A stretch of DNA of 64,000 bases from CAZAFC01 sp964484675 (GTDB taxonomy: Bacteria; Patescibacteriota; Saccharimonadia; Saccharimonadales; UBA4665), in the NCBI GenBank assembly GCA_964484675.1, contig CAZAFC010000005.1, positions 1 to 64,000 of the forward strand, read 5' to 3'. Positions 41,911-50,236 of this stretch are shown one piece after another. Both the position numbers and the translations under genes were made by a program. Every line of letters begins with the position of its first letter. Position 1 is the stretch's first letter. Under the pieces are notes generated by a model that worked only from the letters and a program-made list of their open reading frames with translations, made no database searches and was not told where the DNA came from.

Positions 41911-42486
41911 TTATGCGGAACTGAGCAGCTGCGCCACGTCATGCCGCACTTGAGCAAAATGTATGAACTGCACCGCTTGCATGCCGGCAAGTTGCGCACC
42001 TTCGCAGTTCAGTGGCTGGTCGTCAATCATAATGCACGCCTCGGGCGCCAGGCCAAGTCGCTCGGCCATCAGCGAGAAAATCTCCGGTGCTGGCTTGGCA
42101 AATCCCAAATCACCGGATGAAATCGCCACATCAAAGTACCGCTCAAGCTCAGTCGGCGTAAAAAATGTCTGCAACGCGTGGTGCCCAGCGTTACTCAAAA
42201 GCGCCGTTTTGTAGCGCGGGCGAAGCTGTTCTACCCAAGCCAGCAGCTCCGGATCGTTGCGGTCGCTCGCGCCCACCGCGCGTTTCCACTCAGCCAGTGA
42301 TACGCCCAGCTGCTGCGCAAAAACTTCGCCGCTATCGACGAGTCCGTAGTTCGCGGCCGCAATCGTATCGTCCACGAACTGCTTGTCGGCAACGTCCGGA
42401 TCACCGCCAAGCGCTCGGTATGCGCCGCGCAGCCCGCCGTCACGCCGCACCACGCCAAAATAATCAAAAATGAGTGCGCCTATCAC
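41911..42486 (-). CDS. HAD-superfamily hydrolase, subfamily IA
   Basis: 191 residues. Motif I is GALIFDYFGVVRR: the nucleophile Asp is present, but the second Asp of DxD is Phe. Motif II Ser is in TALLSNAG, motif III Lys in FAKPAPEIF, motif IV IMIDDQPLNCEGA. The DxF form is reminiscent of epoxide-hydrolase or dehalogenase-like members rather than phosphatases. GTG start; TACAAT at 42493-42498 is six bases upstream: leaderless. Confidence 0.82.
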   Translation of the reverse strand: MIGALIFDYFGVVRRDGGLRGAYRALGGDPDVADKQFVDDTIAAANYGLVDSGEVFAQQLGVSLAEWKRAVGASDRNDPELLAWVEQLRPRYKTALLSNAGHHALQTFFTPTELERYFDVAISSGDLGFAKPAPEIFSLMAERLGLAPEACIMIDDQPLNCEGAQLAGMQAVQFIHFAQVRHDVAQLLSSA

Positions 42487-42516
42487 GCACTCATTGTAAC
42501 AGTTTGGCGAGAGAAA

Positions 42517-43083
42517 TTACTGATTTAGTACCAGCTGGCTCGTCATAGACGTAAAATCAGGAATCTGATCCTCAAACAAGCTATGCACCAGCGCGACATT
42601 ACCCTTGAATGTCCCCTGGCCCCCGCACGTCGTCGACCAAAAACGCTGCTTGGTCTGGCTCGTGTCAGGGTTGATGATCGAATACGTGTAGCGCGAACCC
42701 TGTGGACAGTAGCCGCTTTCGTTGGTTTGCGCCTTCGGGCTCGAGTCGCCCTTGGTAAAACCGGCGAGCTGGAGCGCATTCAAGAAAGACGTGTATGCGG
42801 CCGAGTTGCTCACGTAGGTTTTGCTCTGCGTGATATTACTCTGGTAGCCGCTGAAGATTGCAATATCCGCCTCAGTCGCGCTCACCGTAATCCGGTAGCC
42901 AACGTGCTGCTGTTCGGCGTTAATCGGACCGTCGAGCGTGAATTGCACCAGCGTATCGGTATTCGCATAGCTGCTCAGCTGCGGACCGGTCGTGGTCTTG
43001 CCGCCGCTAAATCCGTGCAGCACCAAAATAAACACCACCACAATCAGGCCGATACTTGCCAAAAAACCTAAGAAATATTTCAT
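42517..43083 (-). CDS. Membrane-anchored extracytoplasmic protein
   Basis: 188 residues, not recognised. One membrane helix (4-24, FLGFLASIGLIVVVFILVLHGF), then a Ser/Thr-rich outer domain with two cysteines (GYCPQG and STTCGGQ) likely to form a disulfide. GAGGTGG stands 12 bases before the ATG. It ends 30 bases after the start of the leaderless HAD gene, which is transcribed in the same direction. Confidence 0.7.
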   Translation of the reverse strand: MKYFLGFLASIGLIVVVFILVLHGFSGGKTTTGPQLSSYANTDTLVQFTLDGPINAEQQHVGYRITVSATEADIAIFSGYQSNITQSKTYVSNSAAYTSFLNALQLAGFTKGDSSPKAQTNESGYCPQGSRYTYSIINPDTSQTKQRFWSTTCGGQGTFKGNVALVHSLFEDQIPDFTSMTSQLVLNQ

Positions 43084-43159
43084 AATATCTGTGCCACCTC
43101 AATGTAACGGCTCTATAATAGCATATTGCTGCCATAATTGCAATGCTTGTGCTTTGGAG

Positions 43160-43621
43160 TTACGCTTCGGCTTGCGCAAGCCGGAGATATGCCTCGACGA
43201 CCTCGTGTTCGGGGTCCATGAGATCGTAGTTCGCATGCTCGCGTGGATCGATCCACTGGAACGCATCGTGCTCCGAACTGAGCCGCACCTCAGAGCCGGG
43301 CGTTCGGCACAAGCTAAAGATGCCGAAAATCTGCGTCGGCACGCCTTTGAACACCGGCCGCCAGTCACCCACAAAAATCGGCTGACCCACCAGCATATCG
43401 CTCACGCCTGTTTCTTCGGCAACTTCGCGGCGCAGCGCTTCTTCGTACGTTTCTCCCGCACGAATCCGTCCGCCCGGCAGGTGAAATCGCCCAAAATGCG
43501 GATCGTCCGGATACGTTTTGGCCTCGCGCAAGATGAGCAGCCTGCCCTCATCGTTTATGAGCACCGCCTTGGCAGCGACTTGCATCACCTGTGGAAGCGA
43601 TTCGGATCCTGCGGCACTCAT
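43160..43621 (-). CDS. Nudix hydrolase
   Basis: 153 residues. Nudix box GGRIRAGETYEEALRREVAEETGV is complete. Preceded by a HFGRFHLP segment typical of the family. The ATG at 43621 overlaps the stop of the upstream Nudix gene (ATGA), so the two are co-translated; an upstream start would add 16 residues inside that gene. Confidence 0.87.
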   Translation of the reverse strand: MSAAGSESLPQVMQVAAKAVLINDEGRLLILREAKTYPDDPHFGRFHLPGGRIRAGETYEEALRREVAEETGVSDMLVGQPIFVGDWRPVFKGVPTQIFGIFSLCRTPGSEVRLSSEHDAFQWIDPREHANYDLMDPEHEVVEAYLRLAQAEA

Positions 43622-44214
43622 TGCGCGCCACTCAGCAGTGCGTTCTGTCTCGCCGCTTGCGCCAGCCATTGCAACACGATGAGCGCGATTCGCTCCTCCT
43701 GCATCTCGCCGCTCAGCGCCATTCGCTGCACCTCAGCAAAGTCGTACCAGCCCACCTCGTCGATCTGCTCGCCTGGTTCGAGCGACTGGCCGTCCGCCAG
43801 CTCATGCCATTTTGTGGCCTCAAAAACATACAAATCCCACTCCACCGTGGCACCGAGCGTTGATTTTTTGAAGAATTGCGTTGCCTCGACGCCAATGCCA
43901 GCTTCTTCGGCGGCCTCAGCCTGCGCCTTGCGCTGCGCCGCAGCCAGCATGTCTTCCCCGCTACGTCGAAATTCCTCGTACTCCGCAAGTGAGTCAAAAA
44001 CTTTTCCGCCCGGCAAGCGATAATCGTAGCCATCCAGCTCTTGGCGAAATTCGCGGGTCAGCAAGAGTTTCTTGGCTGTGCGATCCGCGATCAACACCCG
44101 CACACCCGGCGCACGCCGCGCCAACTCAAACACCCGCCCTTCCGGCTGCGCCACATGCACCAGCTCAAACAATTTTCCACTGGCATAGATGGTTTCGCTC
44201 AATTTCTTGTCCAC
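43618..44214 (-). CDS. Nudix-family ADP-sugar hydrolase with altered box
   Basis: 198 residues. The beginning (VHVAQPEGRVFELARRAPGVRVLI) and the strand LLLTREFRQELDGYDYRLPGGKV match ADP-ribose pyrophosphatases. The Nudix helix is QAEAAEEAGIGV, with the Arg of REUXEEXGU replaced by Ala, and is separated from the GGK by a ~25-residue charged insertion. GTG start at 44214 with AAGAGG upstream; longer readings add an unlikely Cys/Ser-rich leader. Confidence 0.78.
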   Translation of the reverse strand: MDKKLSETIYASGKLFELVHVAQPEGRVFELARRAPGVRVLIADRTAKKLLLTREFRQELDGYDYRLPGGKVFDSLAEYEEFRRSGEDMLAAAQRKAQAEAAEEAGIGVEATQFFKKSTLGATVEWDLYVFEATKWHELADGQSLEPGEQIDEVGWYDFAEVQRMALSGEMQEERIALIVLQWLAQAARQNALLSGAQ

Positions 44215-44266
44215 AGTCAGACCTCTTTTACACTTTAATCGGCACTCAAATATGCCACCGCGCGAG

Positions 44267-46948
44267 CTACAATTCACCCCATGTCTTGCCGACAGACACA
44301 TCCACTTGGAGTTTGACCGGCAGCTGATGCACTGATTCCATGGCCGCCTTGAGCAGCTGGCTGACTTTTTCGGCGTTGGCGGCCAAGCATTCGACGATGA
44401 TCGAGTCGTGTACCTGCAAAATTTGTTCACCCAAATTCTCGGCCTGGAGCTGTTTTTCCACCTTGAGCATGGCGATTTTCATGAGGTCGGCCTCGGTGCC
44501 TTGGATCGGCATGTTGATCGCGGCGCGTTTCGCGGCTTCGCGCACCACAAAGTTGCTCGATTTGAGATCGGGCGTCGGGCGTCTGCGGCCGAACATCGTC
44601 GCCACAAAACCGTCGCTCAGGCCGTGCGCAACCGTGCGGTCCATATACGCCCGAATTGGCGCATGCAGCGCGAAATATTTGTCGATAAACTCCTGCGCTT
44701 CGGCGCGGAGCATGCCGGTCGCCACACTCAAGCCGTGCGAGCTCATGCCGTAGAGCACGCCGAAATTCACCGTTTTGGCGTGGCGGCGCATGTCCTTCGT
44801 GACACCTTCGAGCGGCACGCCATACACCGCCGCGGCCGTCGCCACATGAATATCAATACCTCTGTTAAAATCCTCAATGAGCTCTTTGTCGTCGGCCATC
44901 ACAGCCACCAGCCGCAGTTCGAATTGCGAGTAATCGGCGCTGACAAACACATTGCCCGCGGCCGGCACAAACGCCGTGCGAATGGCGTTGCCGAGCTCGG
45001 TGCGCGTGGGAATATTCTGTAAATTCGGGTCGTGCGAGCTCAGCCGACCAGTGGCCGCAACGTCGAGCGCGTAGGTGGTATGGAGCTTGCCTTGCGCGTC
45101 GACAAGCCGCGGCAGCGCGTCGATGTAGGTGCTCTTGAGCTTGGTGTACTCGCGCCAGCGCGTCACGAGATCAACCATCGGGTGCAGCGCGCGCAGCTTA
45201 TCGAGCTCGCTCGCGCCGGTCGAATAGCCAGTTTTGCCCTTCTTGATGCCAGCGGTCGGCAGCTGCAATTTCTCGAACAAAATCGTCGCTAACTGCTGCG
45301 GCGAACCGATGGTGAATTCCTGCCCGGCGTGCGTATAAATCTCTTGTTCGAGCTGCCCTATCGTCTCGGCAAATTCAGCGCCCATGCGGCCAAGATAGCC
45401 AGAATCGAGCGCCACGCCGCGGTGCTCCATGTGCGCAAGCAGGCTAATCGTGGGAAATTCAATATCGCGCGCCAGCTGCTCCACCTCTGGCATCGTGGCT
45501 AGCTTGGCGCGTTGTTCGTCGTGCGCTTGCCAGATTGCCGGGATGACCTGCTCGGGATTGCTCGCGTCGATCGGCATACCCAAGATGTCCTCGAGCTCGT
45601 GCGAGCGAATAAGCGAATTGAGCAAAAATGCGCCGATGCGCGTGTCATGCGCGATGTCGCCCGGCCAGTCGATGCCGGCGGCCAGCAGCGCGCGCAGCAC
45701 GGATTTGAGGTCGTGGCCGATAATCGGGCCGTTGGCAATGGCCTCAAGCGTTATGGGCTCGTTGGCCAGATCCCCGAGTGACACCAGCATGTACTTGCTC
45801 GCATGCGTGCTCAACCACAGTGCCGTGCCGTCGGTGTTGAGCGCCAGCACGCGAGGCATGTTCGCCACAAACACCTCGGGCTGAAATGGCACAAGCTGCG
45901 CGGGTGGCAAGAGTGGCTGGTCGAAGCTCATGGCTGATTGAGCGGTTTCGGCTGCGCCCGCATCGCTTGCTCCACTCGTCCCGGCCGCCGGCCGATCGGT
46001 TGTCGAGCTGGCAGGGCCGCTGACCAGGCCCTTCTTGCCGGCCGGTCTGTTGGCCGGCGCACTACTCGCGTGGCGCAGTTCGGCTTCAGCCTGGCGTAAC
46101 AGATTACGAAACTCAAGCTTGCGCAGTTCAGCCACAAATTCCGGCCGCACCCCATTGCGCAATTTTGCATGTGCCAGATCAAGCTCCAGCCCCGGAATAT
46201 CGCGGTACAACGTCACGAGCTGCTTGCTCAGAAATGCCATCTCGCGGCCAGCCTCGAGCTTGGCGCGCAGCGTCGGCTTGAGCTCGTCAAGATGTTCATA
46301 AATATTCTCGAGCGTATGGTATTGCCCAATCAGCTGGAGCGCGGTTTTTTCGCCCACGCCAGCCACGCCCGGAATGTTGTCGCTCGCATCACCCTTCAGC
46401 GCCTTGACGTCTATCCACTGATGCGCGCCAACACCGTATTTTTCCTCAAAATGCGCCACATCGAACAGCTCGATGTGCGTCAATCCCTTCTTGAGCGTAA
46501 AAATATGCGTGTGCTCGTTCACGAGCTGGAGTACGTCGAGATCGGACGTCACCAAAAAACTCTCGATACTCTTAGCGCCAGCTTGCTTGGCAAACGCTGC
46601 CATGATGTCGTCAGCCTCGTAATCGTCAATCTCGTACAGCGGCCAACCCAGACTCTCGAGCAGCCCGTGTAAGAGCGGAATCTGCTCGTAAAAATCGGGC
46701 GGCGCAGCCTTGCGATTGCCCTTGTACGCCGGATAGAGTTCGCGGCGCAGGCGAATGTTCGTGCCTTTTTTGTCCCAAGCCACGCAGACGTAATCAGGCT
46801 TCAGGCGCTTGATAATCTCGAGCGCCATGACGGCAAAGCCGTACACGCCGCCGGTCGGCACGCCGTCTTGCGTGCTCAAGCTCGGCATGGCGTAATAGCC
46901 GCGGTAAAACACCGATTTGCCGTCAATGATCACCAGTCGCTCACTCAT
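44267..46948 (-). CDS. polA: DNA polymerase I
   Basis: 893 residues: 5' nuclease (1-290, VTSDLDVLQL, GDASDNIPGVAGVGEKTA), a central 3'-5' exonuclease-like domain (~340-500), and the polymerase (DPNLQNIPTRTELG, SADYSQFELRLVA, QVHDSIIVECL). The exonuclease acidic residues are missing: where DxE is expected the text is LALNTDGTAL, and the second motif reads GHDLKSVLRAL. Proofreading is therefore likely lost, as in Taq. TATACT at 46956-46961, seven bases before the ATG: leaderless. Confidence 0.96.
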   Translation of the reverse strand: MSERLVIIDGKSVFYRGYYAMPSLSTQDGVPTGGVYGFAVMALEIIKRLKPDYVCVAWDKKGTNIRLRRELYPAYKGNRKAAPPDFYEQIPLLHGLLESLGWPLYEIDDYEADDIMAAFAKQAGAKSIESFLVTSDLDVLQLVNEHTHIFTLKKGLTHIELFDVAHFEEKYGVGAHQWIDVKALKGDASDNIPGVAGVGEKTALQLIGQYHTLENIYEHLDELKPTLRAKLEAGREMAFLSKQLVTLYRDIPGLELDLAHAKLRNGVRPEFVAELRKLEFRNLLRQAEAELRHASSAPANRPAGKKGLVSGPASSTTDRPAAGTSGASDAGAAETAQSAMSFDQPLLPPAQLVPFQPEVFVANMPRVLALNTDGTALWLSTHASKYMLVSLGDLANEPITLEAIANGPIIGHDLKSVLRALLAAGIDWPGDIAHDTRIGAFLLNSLIRSHELEDILGMPIDASNPEQVIPAIWQAHDEQRAKLATMPEVEQLARDIEFPTISLLAHMEHRGVALDSGYLGRMGAEFAETIGQLEQEIYTHAGQEFTIGSPQQLATILFEKLQLPTAGIKKGKTGYSTGASELDKLRALHPMVDLVTRWREYTKLKSTYIDALPRLVDAQGKLHTTYALDVAATGRLSSHDPNLQNIPTRTELGNAIRTAFVPAAGNVFVSADYSQFELRLVAVMADDKELIEDFNRGIDIHVATAAAVYGVPLEGVTKDMRRHAKTVNFGVLYGMSSHGLSVATGMLRAEAQEFIDKYFALHAPIRAYMDRTVAHGLSDGFVATMFGRRRPTPDLKSSNFVVREAAKRAAINMPIQGTEADLMKIAMLKVEKQLQAENLGEQILQVHDSIIVECLAANAEKVSQLLKAAMESVHQLPVKLQVDVSVGKTWGEL

Positions 46949-47030
46949 GCTCTTCAGTATAGCAGCGTTTGCGGACCGACGCGCAGGTTTTTAGCGTACC
47001 AACACAAGAGGTTAGCCATTGTGCGAGTGG

Positions 47031-47059
47031 TTGAAATTCATTATCTTTTATTATATTAT
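47031..47059 (+). promoter_or_regulatory. Promoter of cassette C
   Basis: TTGAAA (47031-47036), 17-base spacer, TATTAT (47054-47059); a second box TATAAT (47061-47066) follows in the same AT-rich stretch. Leader about 165 bases. Confidence 0.65.
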
Positions 47060-47120
47060 ATATAATCCTAGCTGGCTTTGGCCTCTTTGGATCTGCCCTT
47101 TTGTAGTACTGTCACGCGTT

Positions 47121-47166
47121 TTTGGGAAGTCTGTTGACTTTCGCAGTCGACAGATAAGCTCCCAAA
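47121..47166 (+). ncRNA. Structured element in the 5' UTR of cassette C
   Basis: Outer stem TTTGGGA (47121-47127) / TCCCAAA (47160-47166), an internal loop, then an inner nine-pair stem CTGTTGACT (47131-47139) / AGTCGACAG (47145-47153) with a TTCGC loop. A second small hairpin TACCC-AGAT-GGGTA lies just before the ribosome site. No known riboswitch class is recognised. Confidence 0.5.
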
Positions 47167-47230
47167 CTCTCGCACCACTCGTTCGCATGTCCGCCCGATT
47201 ACCCAGATGGGTAGAAAACCGGAGGCACTC

Positions 47231-48580
47231 ATGTCCGACACGACCACGCGCCAGGCCTGCAACGCCATCCCGACCCAAAGCGACCTCAGCGAGGCGCTCA
47301 AGGCCGGAACCCTGACCGACCAGCAGCTCATCGCAGCGATCAACCACAACGGCAACAGCTTCGAGTCCATCCAGGGATCGATCGGCCTCAGCTGGCTGCA
47401 CACCCTGTTCCAGCGGGCCGAGCGAGCGCGGAGAATGAACCGGGAGAACGTCCAGGACAACCCGGACGTCATCGCCGTCAAGACCCTCCGCACCCGCGTG
47501 CTCGACATGGCAAGCGTCTTCCGCGCCTGCCTCCACAACCACCACATCGCCGTCGTGCTCTCCATAACGGAGCTGCTCGAGCTCGTCGACGAACCCGACC
47601 GTGCCGCATTCATGCACGACGTGCTCGCACACCAGGAGCCGTACAATTCGTGCTGGGTGAACGCCTGCATCAAGGCCGGCATCACGCAGGACGAGATTGC
47701 GGAAGCGATTCTGGGCTTGCTCCGCCGCTCCACGAAACCCGATCAGGGTAGGCGCAGCTTCCTGGTGAACGACTTCCTGGAAAACGGCGGCGGCATGGTG
47801 GGCCCCACCTCAGACAGATCGGGGTGGGAGTTCCTCGAGCAGAACACGCCGTGGTCGGTCCTGAGCGACAACCAGCTCATCGCGGCGATGCGCTTGTGCA
47901 TCGACAAGACGCCCGAGACGTTCTTCGGCCCGCGGCCGGTCAACTCGACCCTGACGTTCGCCGAGAGCCTCGCCATCCGGCTGTCGGCCGAGCAGCTCCA
48001 GACCCTCCTCGCGGAGGCCGCGGACAAGCTCACGTCGCTGGCCGGCATCTCCGTCGGGGTGTTCTCGCGGCTGGCGCTCCAGCAGCAGCGGATGCTCATC
48101 GAGGAGCTCCCCGGCTGCGGCATCGAGCTCCTGGTGCACACGGCGACGCGCCTGCCGGATCACTTCACCTTCTTCAAGGGCCAGGCCCCCAAGGTCTGCG
48201 ACGAGGCGTCAACTGCCCTAAGCGGTCAGTTCTGTAAGCTGCAGCCGCAGCTCGAGGTCCTGCGCAAGCAGAGCGACACCCTCAGGCGCTTCGCCGACCA
48301 CGTCGACCGAACTCTGGTCAAGCAGCTGGAGCTCCAGGGCTACGTCGTCGGCACACTCATCGAGGAGATGCACAAGGGCCGCAGGCAGCTCTGCGTCAGG
48401 CTCGGCGACCACACGTACGTCGAGCAGAGGGGAAGCTCATTCTCTAGCGAGAGGTACTTCCCCGAGCGAGGCGACCGGGTCGTGTTCATGCCCAGCAACG
48501 GCAGGAAGCTCGTCCCCGGACGGGTCACCGCAGTGGTCTTCCGCCTCGTCTCGCGGCCCGCGACCAACCGGCGTATGTGA
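47231..48580 (+). CDS. Unrecognised 449-residue protein of cassette C
   Basis: Soluble, mainly helical, without membrane segment or known motif. The N-terminal half contains a twice-used phrase: LTDQQLIAAINHNG (about 28-41) and LSDNQLIAAMRLCID (about 211-225), each preceded by a helical block, hinting at internal duplication. The region 290-370 looks coiled; the C-terminal 80 residues (GRRQLCVRLGDHTYVEQ..., GDRVVFMPSNGRKLVPGRVTAVVF) are beta-rich, perhaps an SH3- or OB-like RNA-binding barrel. GC-rich codons contrast with polA beside it. CCGGAGG precedes the ATG. Its 3' UTR ends in a hammerhead ribozyme. Confidence 0.7.
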   Translation: MSDTTTRQACNAIPTQSDLSEALKAGTLTDQQLIAAINHNGNSFESIQGSIGLSWLHTLFQRAERARRMNRENVQDNPDVIAVKTLRTRVLDMASVFRACLHNHHIAVVLSITELLELVDEPDRAAFMHDVLAHQEPYNSCWVNACIKAGITQDEIAEAILGLLRRSTKPDQGRRSFLVNDFLENGGGMVGPTSDRSGWEFLEQNTPWSVLSDNQLIAAMRLCIDKTPETFFGPRPVNSTLTFAESLAIRLSAEQLQTLLAEAADKLTSLAGISVGVFSRLALQQQRMLIEELPGCGIELLVHTATRLPDHFTFFKGQAPKVCDEASTALSGQFCKLQPQLEVLRKQSDTLRRFADHVDRTLVKQLELQGYVVGTLIEEMHKGRRQLCVRLGDHTYVEQRGSSFSSERYFPERGDRVVFMPSNGRKLVPGRVTAVVFRLVSRPATNRRM

Positions 48581-48600
48581 CGCCGCAAGAGGGCTCCGGC

Positions 48601-48636
48601 GCGGAGATGGGACGCAATCCAGCGTTCACTCTCCGC
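48601..48636 (+). repeat. 3' UTR hairpin before the ribozyme
   Basis: GCGGAGA (48601-48607) pairs with TCTCCGC (48630-48636); the loop has an inner CGC...GCG pair. It begins 20 bases after the cassette C stop and ends two bases before ribozyme stem III. Confidence 0.55.
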
Positions 48637-48638
48637 CC

Positions 48639-48695
48639 GGCAGCTTCCACGAATGTGTATTCGTGCTGATGAGTCCAAAAGGACGAAAAGCTACC
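48639..48695 (+). ncRNA. Type III hammerhead ribozyme
   Basis: All core bases are present. Stem III 5' strand 48639-48645 with U at 48646 and C at 48647 (NUH = UUC; cleavage expected between 48647 and 48648). Stem I is a seven-pair hairpin CACGAAT-GTGT-ATTCGTG (48648-48665). Then CTGATGA (48666-48672), stem II GTCC-AAAA-GGAC (48673-48684), GAAA (48685-48688), and the stem III 3' strand AGCTACC (48689-48695), pairing with one C-A mismatch. Open ends in stem III make it type III. It lies 67 bases after the stop of the cassette C gene, in the same sense, so the mRNA would cut its own 3' UTR. Confidence 0.88.
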
Positions 48696-48708
48696 TCTAT
48701 TATTTTTG

Positions 48709-49518
48709 CTATTTTGCGCTAGCGGGCATTTGGCCTGACTCGACACTTTTTGCCAGCTGTTCGAGCACGTTGAGCGCGTGACGGTTCCAGGCTGACGACT
48801 TTCGCGCCTCATCGAGCCAATGGGTGGAGATTTTCGGCGCAATTTCCGGCGCCAACATTGCTCGGCCCAGCTCGAGCGCGAATGGCGTGATGGCATCGGT
48901 GGCCGCGCAATCAGCATCGGCCAGCACCATGCCGACATGCAGCGGATTCAGCGCCAGCTCGGTGGCGAGCATGTTTTGCTCGGCTTCAGCGAGCTCATGT
49001 CTGGCATACTGTGCGGCCTGGCCGTGCGTTCGCACCAGCAGCGCACGATTAGTAATACTAACCGCCTTGAGGCGAAGCTCAGCCGGCACGTCAAGGTTGG
49101 CGAGCAAGATTTCAGCCGCGTGCAAGCCGGCGTGCAAGCTCAGCGATCGAGATTGCTCGAGCGTTTGAGTATGCGCGGCGGGTTGCTGGCTGGCAGGTTT
49201 TGCCGCCAGCGTACTCGCGCCGAAAACCTGCTCGGCATACATGTGTGTCATCTGCACCGCACGCGCGGCAACGATGATTGGCAGCGGAATTGCTGCCGGC
49301 TGCTCATCCGCTGCCAGGCCAGGCCGTGCGCACAGCAAATAGCCGATCAGCACCAGCAGTCCTTGCACGCAGTACTGGTCAGCTAGCAATTGATCAAGAA
49401 AAAAATTTGTCTCGGCTGGCCTGGCGAACTGTGCCGCCGATGCACGCGTGGCAGCCGCGTAACTCACAATGTCCGCGTGCACCATTGTGCGCAGTGCGTC
49501 AAGCGTTAGGCCGCTCAT
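48709..49518 (-). CDS. Helical protein, possibly a degenerate polyprenyl-synthase relative
   Basis: 269 residues, Ala-rich and all helical. The order IIVAARAVQMTHMYAEQ, SLSLHAGLHAAEILLANLD, HGQAAQYARHELAEAE echoes the helices of isoprenyl diphosphate synthases (regions around the first Asp motif, the AILAGD segment and GQ), but no DDxxD motif exists, so it would not be catalytic. This reading is weak; otherwise unknown. It ends 13 bases from the hammerhead ribozyme on the opposite strand. Confidence 0.55.
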   Translation of the reverse strand: MSGLTLDALRTMVHADIVSYAAATRASAAQFARPAETNFFLDQLLADQYCVQGLLVLIGYLLCARPGLAADEQPAAIPLPIIVAARAVQMTHMYAEQVFGASTLAAKPASQQPAAHTQTLEQSRSLSLHAGLHAAEILLANLDVPAELRLKAVSITNRALLVRTHGQAAQYARHELAEAEQNMLATELALNPLHVGMVLADADCAATDAITPFALELGRAMLAPEIAPKISTHWLDEARKSSAWNRHALNVLEQLAKSVESGQMPASAK

Positions 49519-49579
49519 CGTGGTCTTTCAAGCAGTGCATACATTTTGTGGTTTCCCTTCGAACGCAGGCATTTGGGCG

Positions 49580-50158
49580 CTACAGGCCGAGCGCAGCTTC
49601 GGCGTGGCGCTCAAACTCAGCCAAATCAGCGCCATTATTCACAAGCACAATGTCGGCTTGGTCGCGCACGGCGTTCATGTTGAGTGCCGCGGCGTCGCCC
49701 GAGCCTTGCATTTCAATTTTCTCTTCGGCCAGGAACTGCTCAAACGTCTTATTGTCGTCGGCACCGCGACCGGGGCGGGCATTCTTTGTGACCCGAGCGT
49801 AGCGCACCTTGGGATCAGCATCCACCCACACCATGACGCCGCCAAGCTCGTGGATGCGCTCGGGCTCGGCCGGATTGCGCAAGCTGGCCATCACCACGCC
49901 GGCGTACTGATCTTGCACTTTGGCAAATTCGGCCATGGCCCGGTCCACAAGCACGCTCAAGCCAAACTCGCGCCGCCACTCGGCGCTCAGCATCCGTGTA
50001 TTTTCGCGCTCAACTCCCAGCCCGCGCGCTCTGAGCTCAGCGCGTATCAAATCACTCACCGAAATGAACAAATAATTATGCTTGCGGGCCAAAAACAACC
50101 CAACAGCATCTTTGCCAGCACCGTTTGTCCCGGCCACACCAATAATTCGCACATTCAT
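49580..50158 (-). CDS. Nucleotide-kinase-like P-loop protein
   Basis: 192 residues. P-loop GVAGTNGAGKDAVGLFLA, then FISVSDLIRAELRARG, VVMASLRNPAEPERI and VWVDADPKVRYARVTKN: layout of dephospho-CoA, adenylate or deoxynucleoside-type kinases. GAGKDA differs from dephospho-CoA kinase GSGKS. Substrate not assignable. TATACT at 50167-50172 lies eight bases before the ATG, close to the leaderless pattern. Confidence 0.75.
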   Translation of the reverse strand: MNVRIIGVAGTNGAGKDAVGLFLARKHNYLFISVSDLIRAELRARGLGVERENTRMLSAEWRREFGLSVLVDRAMAEFAKVQDQYAGVVMASLRNPAEPERIHELGGVMVWVDADPKVRYARVTKNARPGRGADDNKTFEQFLAEEKIEMQGSGDAAALNMNAVRDQADIVLVNNGADLAEFERHAEAALGL

Positions 50159-50236
50159 TGAGATGCAGTATACCGCAAAAACAGTGCACATTCTAGTGCA
50201 CTTGCCGGTTATCAGACGTCCTTTTATACTGAACAT

